64,000 nt of DNA from positions 3,496,808 to 3,560,807 of the forward strand of contig NZ_CP009505.1 in assembly GCF_000970045.1 (NCBI RefSeq), given 5' to 3'. The notes under the pieces are model-generated. The model searched no databases. It worked only from the letters and a program-made list of their open reading frames with translations, and was not told the DNA's origin. The DNA comes from Methanosarcina sp. MTP4 (GTDB taxonomy: Archaea > Halobacteriota > Methanosarcinia > Methanosarcinales > Methanosarcinaceae). The position numbers and the translations under genes were made by a program. The stretch's first letter is position 1. Each line of letters starts with the position of its first letter. This document shows positions 19,654 to 27,908 of the stretch, in pieces.

Positions 19654-20277
19654 ATTTCAGATAAAAAAGCTTCAGACAAACAGTATTACATAAGCTATAT
19701 CGTAATTGCTTCCATTGTTGCTTTAATTTTATACGCTCTGTTTCAAAAGCCTGAAGACCCTACAAAAATAATAGACCGGGCTGCAGGCACATTGGGTTAC
19801 CTATTCATATTTCTGGCAAGCCTGTCATCTGAGTACATTGTCCGGGCGAATAAGCTGCTCGGAGTGGGGTTCATAAAAGCTCACCATTCCCTGGCCAGGC
19901 TGGGGGTCCTTTTGATAATCATTCATCCGCTGGCATTTGCAGTCGAGGAACAGAGTATCCTGGTTTTCCTGCCTGTTTTTTACCCTTTGAGTGATTTCCT
20001 GGAACTGGCAGGAAGGCCGGCATTTTACCTTTTCCTCCTCGCAGCAGGCGTTGCGGTTTACAGGAAAAAATACAGGAACTGGCGAAAGGTCCACTACCTC
20101 AATTATCTGGCTTTTTTATTGGTTTCCGTGCATGCCGTGATGATAGGCACCGATTTCGAATCAAATCTCAGCAGAATCTTAGCACTTACAATGACAGTAA
20201 TTGTTATGGGGATATTTGTCCACAAAAGGTTCCGGCTGAAAATTAAAAAATACTTAAACCAGACCGATAAAAGGTAA
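19654..20277 (+). CDS. Ferric-reductase-like membrane protein, apparent ATT start
   Basis: A membrane protein with about five spans and histidines placed as in ferric-reductase-like (YedZ/FRD) heme-b proteins: FIKAHHSLARLG and IIIHPLAF, then KVHYLNYLAFLLVSVHA. Starting at the first normal start codon (TTG at 19792) would delete the first span YIVIASIVALILYALF. The frame is open upstream to a TGA at 19621 with no ATG, GTG or TTG in between. ATT at 19654 is directly preceded by GGGGGAGAGGAA, a strong ribosome site, giving 207 residues. No flavin or NADPH domain is attached, so electrons must come from a partner. The next gene, 31 nt downstream, shows the same start anomaly. Confidence 0.72.
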   Translation: MSDKKASDKQYYISYIVIASIVALILYALFQKPEDPTKIIDRAAGTLGYLFIFLASLSSEYIVRANKLLGVGFIKAHHSLARLGVLLIIIHPLAFAVEEQSILVFLPVFYPLSDFLELAGRPAFYLFLLAAGVAVYRKKYRNWRKVHYLNYLAFLLVSVHAVMIGTDFESNLSRILALTMTVIVMGIFVHKRFRLKIKKYLNQTDKR

Positions 20278-20308
20278 AAACTGGATTCCTGATTTATGGG
20301 GGGGTTGT

Positions 20309-21253
20309 ATTTCTCAGGAGTACGTTAGAAAGCTGAAACCGGGAAATTCCTTCAGGGATTGGCTGGTCAGTGTACAGGGGCACAGGATACGGAATAAAAA
20401 CTGTAACATCCGCGAGTTCAGGATCAGGCCTGCGTCCCACAGGGTCTGCAGATATGAGTTTGAGGGAGAAGGGGTCAGTGTTATTGCGAAATTCCTTGCA
20501 AAACCAACGGGGAAAATAAAAAACTATGACACCAAAAAAGCCATGCTGAACGAGTATTACAAACTCAAGAAGCTTGAAAAAATAATAGAGATTCCACACC
20601 CGATTGCAACAAACGCCCATTTCGACTGCGTGCTCGTAACCGAGTACATCCCGGGAAAACCCTTTTCCTGGTACCTGAAAAGGGAAAAAAACCTGGATAA
20701 AAAACTGAAGGATATAGCCCGTCTCCTGCGAAAACTCCACAGGAATACACAGAACCATTACGAAAAAGAAAAAGAATTTGCAAAAATCCGGAACATCCTG
20801 AACCGGATGCCTCTTCGCAGTTCTACCAGGAAACGGTATGATCAAAGGCTCGAAAAATGGCAGACAAACCCCCTCCTGGATACAAGGCACGGCTGTCTTA
20901 TCCACCACGATGCAACCCCTGCAAACTACCTTTTCCACAGGGGCAAACCCTATGCTATAGACCTCGAACTGGCTAGCAAACACGGACATTGTGTCCATGA
21001 CCTGGGAATCCTCTGCGCCGAAGTATTCCACCATTTCGCCCGGAAAGGCTCGGCCCATGCGTCCATCCCTCACATCAAACGCTTCCTCCGCAATTACAGC
21101 CGGGATGAAAAGGAATACCGACGGATAAAGCAGGTGCTCCCCCTCTACATGAGCTACGGCCTTTTGAGAGTCGCCTGGAGAATTAAGGACCCGAAACACC
21201 GGGAATACCTGATATACAAAGCTGTGGAAATGGTTGGGAGATCAGGCCTTTGA
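20309..21253 (+). CDS. Protein-kinase-fold phosphotransferase, apparent ATT start
   Basis: A kinase-like protein of about 314 residues. YEFEGEGVSVIAKFLAKP (49-66) holds the likely ATP-binding lysine K61, KKAMLNEY the helix-C region, LIHHDATPANYLF the catalytic loop (D201, N206), and AIDLE the metal-binding aspartate (D218). It resembles small-molecule or lipopolysaccharide/APH-type kinases; the substrate is unknown. The first normal start codon is the ATG at 20543, which would remove the ATP-binding lysine. Upstream the frame is open but has only ATT at 20309, preceded by GGGGGGG and TTGT. Alternatively the ATG at 20296 would enter this frame if the G run were one base shorter. It probably shares a transcript with the gene at 19654. 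Confidence 0.75.
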   Translation: MSQEYVRKLKPGNSFRDWLVSVQGHRIRNKNCNIREFRIRPASHRVCRYEFEGEGVSVIAKFLAKPTGKIKNYDTKKAMLNEYYKLKKLEKIIEIPHPIATNAHFDCVLVTEYIPGKPFSWYLKREKNLDKKLKDIARLLRKLHRNTQNHYEKEKEFAKIRNILNRMPLRSSTRKRYDQRLEKWQTNPLLDTRHGCLIHHDATPANYLFHRGKPYAIDLELASKHGHCVHDLGILCAEVFHHFARKGSAHASIPHIKRFLRNYSRDEKEYRRIKQVLPLYMSYGLLRVAWRIKDPKHREYLIYKAVEMVGRSGL

Positions 21254-21284
21254 CCTGCCGGTTGCCCCCCGGGAAGTAAAATAT

Positions 21285-21302
21285 TCGCCTTCTTGAAGGC
21301 GA
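21285..21302. other. Perfect 18-bp palindrome after the kinase gene
   Basis: TCGCCTTC, TT, GAAGGCGA can form a tight hairpin 31 nt after the kinase stop and 55 nt before the next start. There is no T run, so a terminator role is uncertain. Confidence 0.4.
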
Positions 21303-21356
21303 CTGAAGAATTCCGGCAGATACCTTTATGTAGAAGTTTCTAACAAAAATCACATT

Positions 21357-22061
21357 GTGGATAAACGGACTGTAGACAGAATTTCGAAGTCTGACAGGAC
21401 CTTCCTGGCCCTCGTCTCATTAATGCTGCTTGGAAAAGCTGTCTGGACATACCTGGGAGTCGACCATTTTATTGTAGAAAACTGGGCCGGAACCTGGGAA
21501 GCAATAATCCCGGCAGCAGTTTTCGGTTTTATTGCGATGAAACTGGCTGGGAAAACCGGTTTTCCGGACATCCGGGACGAAAAGATCTCAAACAAAGAGC
21601 GGTTTTTGTATCCTGTCCTCCTGGGAATCGCTTTTGCCATAATAGAGATCCTGGTTGGCCTGGCAATGAACCTGCCCAATATCCATGTGCCCTTTCCCTT
21701 TTCCATCCCCGTTTATCTAAGCGGAGGGATCTTCCTTGAGATTATCTATCACCTTATCCCAATCGTTTTTCTGGTCTGGTTTATCTCAAATGTCCTCCTG
21801 AAAGGAAAACTTCAGGACGAGGTTTTTGTAGTGGTCGCCGTCCTGGCAAGTTTATGGGAACCGGTAACGCAAATAATGGGAATGTACAGGATGGGAATTC
21901 TTACAAGCACGGTTTTTGGAGCAGGGCTCTTCATCTTCATATTTGCCGGAAACCTGATCCCAATTACCCTTTTCCGGAAATACGGATTCCTGGCCCCGGT
22001 GGTCTGGAGACTTACCGATTATAGCCTGTGGCATGTGATCTGGCCTATGATCTATTATTGA
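21357..22061 (+). CDS. Multi-pass membrane protein
   Basis: A 234-residue protein with about seven hydrophobic segments. Glutamate and histidine occur inside or at the ends of spans (AIIEILVG, FLEIIYHLIP, LWHVIWP), which is reminiscent of CPBP/CAAX-type intramembrane proteases, but the canonical EExxxR motif is not visible, so I do not assign that function. The start is GTG, and no ribosome site is obvious, so the message may be leaderless. It follows the kinase gene on the same strand after 103 bp. Confidence 0.72.
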   Translation: MDKRTVDRISKSDRTFLALVSLMLLGKAVWTYLGVDHFIVENWAGTWEAIIPAAVFGFIAMKLAGKTGFPDIRDEKISNKERFLYPVLLGIAFAIIEILVGLAMNLPNIHVPFPFSIPVYLSGGIFLEIIYHLIPIVFLVWFISNVLLKGKLQDEVFVVVAVLASLWEPVTQIMGMYRMGILTSTVFGAGLFIFIFAGNLIPITLFRKYGFLAPVVWRLTDYSLWHVIWPMIYY

Positions 22062-22216
22062 CCGCTTCTATTTTTGGGAGAAACAGTGGACAAAAATGTT
22101 AAGAAAAGGCAATTCAGGTTGTTTCTGAATATTCTGAATAATATGAACTGATTGAAAGTGGAAAGCTCAATTCATTATCTCTTATTTTTCAGTTGCTTTC
22201 CAGCCAGCAATCCGGT

Positions 22217-23662
22217 TCAGTTGTCCTCCAGCCAGCAATTAATCTCTGACCACAACTCGGGAGAATTGTAGTCAAGCGCTATACTGCCGTGCCCCTGGTC
22301 ATTCCAGATTATGGATGAAACCTTCTTATTTGTTTTTCCGACCTCGTTTTCGTACCACCAGGAACCGTAATTCCCAAAACCGCCCCCGAGTCCGACATAA
22401 AGCAGCGGGGAGTCAACTCCGGAAGAATCAATTTCGTATCCGTCCACATTGCCCATTAAACCGGCCATATAAAGGTCCAGATTTATTGGAGCATACGGAA
22501 CCGCTCCTCCAGCCAGAGCTGCGCTGAGCACGCGGTTTTCGTCAACGTAATAGAGCCCGTCAAGGTCCCCGCTCCAGTAGTGGTAATCCGGGGTATAGGG
22601 GTATGCAGTGAACATGTATGTCTGGCTGGCCATAAGCCTGAAGACCTGCCTGTTCGTAAGCCCTGGCTGAACGGGAGATTCGGCATCGGGATCTGAGGAA
22701 GCCAGATAGGCCAGCTGCATCATGCCACCCATATTGTCACTGTTATACGTTCCATTTTCCATCTTTTCGGAAATCTCCTCAAATTGCAGTGCCTGCGCCT
22801 GTATCAGTTCCGGAAATGCGGGATCGTATTTGATGATAATCTCAACAGGCACCACCTTATCAACACCACCCAGGAACAAATCGTCGTATTCACTTGCCTC
22901 GTAAGCGGTAAGAATCAACGCCCCGTGACTATGCCCTATTGCCGTGACCTCTACCATTTCTGCAGGTGTATTATAGATGAGATTATTGTTATAATTATAA
23001 TTATCAATAGAATTATCAATAGAATTATCAATAGAATTATCAATAGAATTATCAATAGAATTATCAATAGAATTGCGATTATTGCCGTTATTATTGTTAT
23101 TATTCAGAAGAGCTGTGTGGATTCTTGATACTGCGACACCGTAATATGTGTCATTCAGGTATTCATCGACAGTCCAGTTTGCCATGTAACTGAAATCAGT
23201 CTCTGTTACCGGGACATTTGTTTCTCGCCTATCCAGGACGTATACACTGTATCCCTCCCGGGCATAGTATATAGCCATGTCAGAATAGAAGCTTTCAGTT
23301 AATGACTGCCCGGGCAGGATTATTAAATTCTGATTTGCCCTGCTTTTCCAGGGGCCTGTCTCCCTCACATAGTTGGTAAGAATTATGCTGTCATATTCCC
23401 CGGGTCCAACATTTATCTTAACTCTATATTTTGCCACATCGTCACAAACAATGCCTATTCTCTTATCTTCAGTTACAGTTTGATAGAACTCTAAAACCGC
23501 AAATACAGATGGTATGTAGGAAATTCCCAACCCGATAAACGGGTTAAACCCTGCAAACTGGTTATTTATACAATCTCGGTCCTCAGGCTTTACAGCCGAG
23601 ACTGGTGCAGAAACTACTAACATAACCAGCAAAACCACTGTGAGTACTGTTCTAATTTTCAT
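22217..23662 (-). CDS. Exported alpha/beta-hydrolase-like protein with IDNS repeats
   Basis: About 481 residues with a clear signal peptide (MKIRTVLTVVLLVMLVVSAP, cleavage after VSA). The motif IGHSHGALILTA fits the nucleophile elbow GxSxG of an alpha/beta hydrolase (nucleophile serine in GHSHG). A late aspartate and NDQGHGS could supply the rest of the triad. Before the elbow there is an asparagine run and six IDNS repeats from a 12-bp microsatellite, which looks like a flexible insertion. The protein is probably secreted or at the cell surface; the substrate is unknown. I chose the ATG at 23662, preceded by AGGTG 5 nt away, instead of an upstream start. Confidence 0.78.
   Translation of the reverse strand: MKIRTVLTVVLLVMLVVSAPVSAVKPEDRDCINNQFAGFNPFIGLGISYIPSVFAVLEFYQTVTEDKRIGIVCDDVAKYRVKINVGPGEYDSIILTNYVRETGPWKSRANQNLIILPGQSLTESFYSDMAIYYAREGYSVYVLDRRETNVPVTETDFSYMANWTVDEYLNDTYYGVAVSRIHTALLNNNNNNGNNRNSIDNSIDNSIDNSIDNSIDNSIDNYNYNNNLIYNTPAEMVEVTAIGHSHGALILTAYEASEYDDLFLGGVDKVVPVEIIIKYDPAFPELIQAQALQFEEISEKMENGTYNSDNMGGMMQLAYLASSDPDAESPVQPGLTNRQVFRLMASQTYMFTAYPYTPDYHYWSGDLDGLYYVDENRVLSAALAGGAVPYAPINLDLYMAGLMGNVDGYEIDSSGVDSPLLYVGLGGGFGNYGSWWYENEVGKTNKKVSSIIWNDQGHGSIALDYNSPELWSEINCWLEDN
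23001..23072. repeat. 12-bp microsatellite, 6 exact copies, inside the hydrolase gene
   Basis: TTATCAATAGAA occurs six times in tandem and encodes the IDNS repeats on the minus strand. The unit is a multiple of three, so copy-number change would keep the frame. Confidence 0.95.
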
Positions 23663-24085
23663 TTTTACACCTTTTTGAGAAAATCCCAATCAGGATTAGA
23701 GCTCAAAAATCCACATTTTTTCGAGCCAAACATCCCATTTACCAGCTTTTGAATTTTTTAATCAGAGCAAAAAAAATCGAGCTTAACAATTTCTGCGCAT
23801 GTTGTTCATTAAATACCAAAGTATATAGAAAAACAATCTTAATAAAGATTTTCATTTCTAACTTAATATTATATATTAGGGAGAGGTCATTTAAAAAGAA
23901 AAATAGGTCATTTTCCGGAAGAAACAAAAGGAAATAAAAGCACCAATTATGTTTTATGCTCCGAGAATGCCTCTGAACCTCTCAAACTGTTCCGAAACTG
24001 TCCTGCGACTGTTCCGTAACTAATTAAAATAATTGGTTACGAATTTTTTAAGTAATATGTAATTAATAATCGTTATATAGGGGAG
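23663..24085. other. Intergenic region with no gene
   Basis: About 420 bp. Short direct repeats of ACTGTTCCG occur around 23988 and 24010. TATA-like sequences are present near 24050-24078 on the plus strand. No gene is seen. Confidence 0.4.
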
Positions 24086-24559
24086 ATGACGATGGTATTT
24101 CACAAATTACAGGTTTTTTTACTAATGCTATCGACAGGTACATTTCTATTTTTTGCAGGATTGTTGCGTAAGGACCTGTTTGAGGCATTGAAGCTCGGGC
24201 TTTACCCTGCTACATTCAATTTTTTATCCGGGAAAATTGGAGCTTACTTTGACCTGCAGGCTTCCGGAAACAGTGCCCTCTTTTCGGCGTCTGCCCCGAT
24301 CAAAGTACTATTCGTTGCAACTCTCACCGAAACGGCTTACAGTCTACTGTGTCACAGCCATTCAAAACCCGAAATACCACCAACTTCCCCTCAAGCCGAC
24401 TTAGTTCCGGTGCATGTGGCAATGAATAAGCCCCGGCTTTTTCATCCCGGTTTTTCGAAAAGTATGGCTGGTGGAGTCCGTACCGGTCAAACGTCAACTG
24501 TTGTTCATATTTCTAACATCCGGAGGAAATATGAGACGAACAAGTCTGTTACTAAATGA
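24086..24559 (+). CDS. Possible small membrane-anchored protein
   Basis: A 157-residue frame with one strong hydrophobic segment at the N terminus (about 8-26) and a second weaker one near 80. The second half is proline- and serine-rich and does not look conserved. GGGGAG lies just before the ATG, which supports translation. A TATA-like box only about 10-15 nt upstream of the ATG argues against this start. It could be a real short gene or a decayed one. Its 3' end overlaps the small gene at 24531. Confidence 0.38.
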   Translation: MTMVFHKLQVFLLMLSTGTFLFFAGLLRKDLFEALKLGLYPATFNFLSGKIGAYFDLQASGNSALFSASAPIKVLFVATLTETAYSLLCHSHSKPEIPPTSPQADLVPVHVAMNKPRLFHPGFSKSMAGGVRTGQTSTVVHISNIRRKYETNKSVTK

Positions 24560-24704
24560 CCTGAAGAACTTTCAAAACATAAACGGAAACAGGGGAGAAA
24601 TTATGCAAGCGACAGGATTCAGGGACCCGCTCACACAAAAAGTACTTGTGGTGCTCGCGATTCTGGTCATAATTTTTTTGACTTTGTTTGCTAGCACCAT
24701 GTAA
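24531..24704 (+). CDS. Small single-span membrane protein (57 aa, or 33 aa from an inner start)
   Basis: A 57-residue frame whose ATG is preceded by GGAGG. A second in-frame ATG at 24603 has GGGGAG upstream and would give a 33-residue protein, MQATGFRDPLTQKV followed by one hydrophobic helix and STM. Both starts look usable. The start overlaps the end of the frame at 24086 by 29 nt. The family is unknown. Confidence 0.5.
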   Translation: MRRTSLLLNDLKNFQNINGNRGEIMQATGFRDPLTQKVLVVLAILVIIFLTLFASTM

Positions 24705-25455
24705 TTGAGACAACATGAAAAAAATCACTGGAAAAATCACTGGAAAAATCACTGGAAAAATATCGTCAGCTGACTGCCTGGAAGATCCGGAAGGCGGGAA
24801 TATCAGCTGGCAGCCTGGACCATAAGTTAGATTTCACCCGTGAATTCAACTGGAGGATTCAAAAACGAGAAGCCTCCAGGGATATCTTTTTTAATTTATT
24901 TTGGCTTGCCGAGCCATGGAGAACCCGGCACATATTTTGGAAAAAGCCAGATATACTTGAGGTGTGGCAGGTATTATGAAAACTGTACGACATGTAAAAT
25001 TTAACCAGCAGCGGATTTTTAATGTTGAGATAGAGAAATGTGAGGAAATATTGCTTAGTAGAACTCACTGTGTCTCCACTGCACCTTTAAATTTCATACA
25101 ATTTAATAGTTAATAGTTATGAAAATTTTTTCACGATAAAATGTCCTTCTCCTTTTGCCAATATAGATGTCCTTGAAAGAATTCCGGGAGAAAATGAACT
25201 CCAATAGAACGCAAAAGTGGTACCATTTTTACATTTTTACCTGCCGAGAAATATCATTTATAGTCATCTAAATTTGAAATTTATTTCGGGCACACAATAT
25301 AAAAATAATAATATAATAATGTTTAAATACATTCGAGGATAATATAAACAGGCTGATGAGGGGGAGAACGGTTTGTTAAGCTAGACAATAGCCGGATTCA
25401 TACCCTGATCTGATTTTGACGAAAAACCAAAAAAAGTACATAAGGGGATAACGAT
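24705..25455. other. Intergenic region with 12-bp repeats
   Basis: About 750 bp. ATCACTGGAAAA is repeated three times at 24724-24759. Further on it is AT-rich, with TATA-like sequences around 25300-25345 that probably serve the surface protein gene at 25456. A 45-codon frame at 24976-25113 was considered and rejected. Confidence 0.5.
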
Positions 25456-26886
25456 TTGAAAAAAAGTTACATAACAGCTTTAGCGGTAGCTCTGGCTTTA
25501 TTGCCTATTATGGCGATGGCACATACCGAGTCAGATCCGTACACGATTGACTTGATAGCAGGACAGAATATGGATGCCGGTGATGTGAAGGTATGGAACG
25601 ACGGGAACTACCTCTACGTTACGTATGACACCGATGAGGACTGGTGCCTGACCGAAACACACCTGCATGTAGCAACTCCGGGGGAAGAGATACCAACGAC
25701 AAGTAAAGGAAATCCCATTCCCGGCCAGTTTGAGTATTCCATGGAACACGACTGTGTTGATAGCTACACCTACAAAGTGGACCTATCCGAAGAAGGAGCA
25801 AATATCGGGGACGACCTGGAAATAGCTACACATGCGGTTGTAATAAAAACCGAAGTTATTACAGAAGCACCCTATTACGCATCCACGGTTATTGATTATA
25901 ACCAGGGACTTAAAAAGGACGGAACCGCAGTCTTAGCCGCACGTTCTGTTCCTGAACAGGGCCTGGTATATGAAACCGGACAGGAAGAAAGCAATTTCTT
26001 CAGCCTCGGGCTTGGTGGCAATATCACCGTTGAATTCGCATGTCCAATCAGGAACGGTGAAGGCAATGACCTGAAGATCATCGAAGACACCTGGGGGACC
26101 TACCCGGTTGAAAAAGTTGCAGTCTATGCAAGTCCGGATGGTGGAGCCTGGACATACCTTGGCGAAGCCGACAACACCCAGAGAGACCCGGACTTTAACA
26201 TCCACACTATTGCCGAATTCGACCTGGGAGACCTGGAAGAAGCAAGGTACATCAAAATCGTTGACACCACCGATCCCGGCCTGCATAACAACGCCGCCGA
26301 CGGGTACGACCTGAACGCCGTACAGTCCCTGCAGGACTGTGTTGAAGTTACGGAAGAGACCGCCTGGGGTGCAGGCACCAGATTCGTAGATAAAGGAAAC
26401 TGGGGTATGTACTTCCCCTACACGGTGCAGAGCGGCGGCACTGCAGGGGATGGAGAAATTCCTCTGGACGGAGCAGGAGAAGGTGATAACTACAACGTCG
26501 ATAGGGATGGAGAAGAGATCACTTATGATGTGGTCAGGGATACCCCCGGCTGCACCATCAAGTTCGAAGGAGCAACCAACAGCACCGGAGGAGAAGATAA
26601 CCTTGGAGAAGACGGAGCCGTTGAAACCGACACATTCAAGATCCGTACCGACAAAGACGTGAGTTCGGTCAACGTGACAACAAAGGCAGGGACAGGGGAA
26701 GTTACTACCACTCTTCCTGTAGGAGGATCAGCCACAGACGCCAATGGTTTCACCATAGATTTCGTCAGCAAGACGGATAACGGAGACGGAACCTACACCT
26801 ACGCATTCACCGTGACCAGTGACAACAACAGCGGTACAGCAGCGTTGAGTAACATCAAGTTTGACTTCTGTATCACACCACCCTGA
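25456..26886 (+). CDS. Secreted surface protein
   Basis: A 476-residue exported protein with signal peptide MKKSYITALAVALALLPIMAMA. The N-terminal domain (about 25-150) has DAGDVKVWNDGNYLYVTYDT, a pattern seen in many methanogen surface proteins. The middle (about 180-300) resembles a discoidin-like beta-sandwich (VEFACPIRNG, PVEKVAVYASPDGGAW, ARYIKIVDTTD). The C-terminal part (about 340-476) is another beta-rich unit ending in CITPP. No membrane anchor or sorting signal is seen, so it may be released or bound non-covalently. The start is TTG with AAGGGGATAA upstream. A terminator-like hairpin follows directly. Confidence 0.85.
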   Translation: MKKSYITALAVALALLPIMAMAHTESDPYTIDLIAGQNMDAGDVKVWNDGNYLYVTYDTDEDWCLTETHLHVATPGEEIPTTSKGNPIPGQFEYSMEHDCVDSYTYKVDLSEEGANIGDDLEIATHAVVIKTEVITEAPYYASTVIDYNQGLKKDGTAVLAARSVPEQGLVYETGQEESNFFSLGLGGNITVEFACPIRNGEGNDLKIIEDTWGTYPVEKVAVYASPDGGAWTYLGEADNTQRDPDFNIHTIAEFDLGDLEEARYIKIVDTTDPGLHNNAADGYDLNAVQSLQDCVEVTEETAWGAGTRFVDKGNWGMYFPYTVQSGGTAGDGEIPLDGAGEGDNYNVDRDGEEITYDVVRDTPGCTIKFEGATNSTGGEDNLGEDGAVETDTFKIRTDKDVSSVNVTTKAGTGEVTTTLPVGGSATDANGFTIDFVSKTDNGDGTYTYAFTVTSDNNSGTAALSNIKFDFCITPP

Positions 26887-26888
26887 CC

Positions 26889-26922
26889 AGAGAGGGCTTT
26901 AAGACCCTTTCTCTCTTTTTTA
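26889..26922 (+). terminator. Terminator-like hairpin after the surface protein gene
   Basis: AGAGAGGG and CCCTTTCTCTCT can pair with a TTT bulge, followed by a run of six T. It begins 2 nt after the stop codon. Confidence 0.5.
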
Positions 26923-27118
26923 TTAGCTGTGTTTTGACTTCAGCACAGGAAATACTTTTCAGAACAAAAAATACTTTTACCTAATTTTCCGTAACTCCCG
27001 GGAAATCTCCAACATTTCCGCGATCCCAACGATCTCAAAATACAATTAGTCAGGCATAACTTTAACAGAGAACATTTAAAATAAAGCATAACTTTACTAA
27101 AACTTCAGGAGCTACCCC

Positions 27119-27523
27119 ATGGAAAATCTAAAACAATTTTTTAAAAAAGATAATTTTGCCGCACATTCGGGAATAGAACTGCTGGAAGTTTCCCCCGGAT
27201 ATGCAAAAACCAGGATGGAAATCGAGGAAAAGCACCTTAATGCTTTAAGAGCCGTACAGGGAGGGGCAATATTCACCCTTGCCGACCTTGCTTTTGCCGC
27301 AGCCTCAAACGCATACGGGAATGCTGCAGTCGGAATCAATGCAAATATCTCCTATGTAAAAGCCGGAACAAAGGGAACTCTCACAGCCGAGGCGAAGGAG
27401 ACATCGATAAACCCCAAACTCGCCACCTGCACCGTAAACGTCACCGATGATGAAGGGGACCTTGTGGCTATATTCCAGGGAATGGTTTACAGGAAAAAAG
27501 TTCCGCTTGAGCTTTCGGATTAA
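27119..27523 (+). CDS. PaaI-type hotdog thioesterase
   Basis: A 134-residue single hotdog domain. The motif NALRAVQGGAIFTLADLAFA (about 41-60) corresponds to the active helix of PaaI/YbgC-like acyl-CoA thioesterases, and GINANISYVKAG to the central strand pair. These enzymes cleave acyl- or aryl-CoA thioesters. The start is ATG. It is a monocistronic unit between a surface protein gene and tRNA-Gly. Confidence 0.9.
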   Translation: MENLKQFFKKDNFAAHSGIELLEVSPGYAKTRMEIEEKHLNALRAVQGGAIFTLADLAFAAASNAYGNAAVGINANISYVKAGTKGTLTAEAKETSINPKLATCTVNVTDDEGDLVAIFQGMVYRKKVPLELSD

Positions 27524-27593
27524 AGATAAAAAGATTCTGTTCTCATTTTAGGAAAGAAGTTCATAGGAAAGAAGTTTAGAAAAAAACTAATGA

Positions 27594-27666
27594 TGCGACC
27601 GCCGGGATTCGAACCCGGGTTCTAAGCTTGGGAAGCTCAGGTCATAGCCACTAAACCACGGTCGCT
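27594..27666 (-). tRNA. tRNA-Gly (anticodon CCC)
   Basis: On the minus strand, GCGACC and GGTCGC form the acceptor end with discriminator A. The T arm holds CCCGGGTTCGAATCCCGG. The anticodon stem TGAGC/GCTTA carries the loop TTCCCAA, giving anticodon CCC. Length 73 nt, no intron, and CCA is not encoded. Confidence 0.95.
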
Positions 27667-27908
27667 CAATATGTCGGTATTTGCTTTACATGTCGTTTTT
27701 TGTTCAAATAGTTTTTGGTAAAGGTAAATAGTGGTACATTGAAACTTCATGAATATATAGTGGAGTTTATCCCCGAAAATCGGGGAAAAGGTAATAAGGG
27801 AACAAAAATTCAAATGGGTACAGGTCCAATAAGCAGGAAAATTCGATAATAAGTAAAAGTCCAGCAGACAGAAAAGTCTGTCAGGACAGAAAAATTCGAC
27901 AAAAGGTT

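Noticed and set aside
20294-21199. 301-residue minus-strand frame opposite the kinase gene
   Set aside because: The plus strand encodes clear kinase motifs (HHDATPAN, AIDLE). The minus frame is a mirror of it without recognisable domains.
24976-25113. 45-residue plus-strand frame beginning MKTVRHVKF
   Set aside because: No good ribosome site and no family match; composition is only weakly protein-like.
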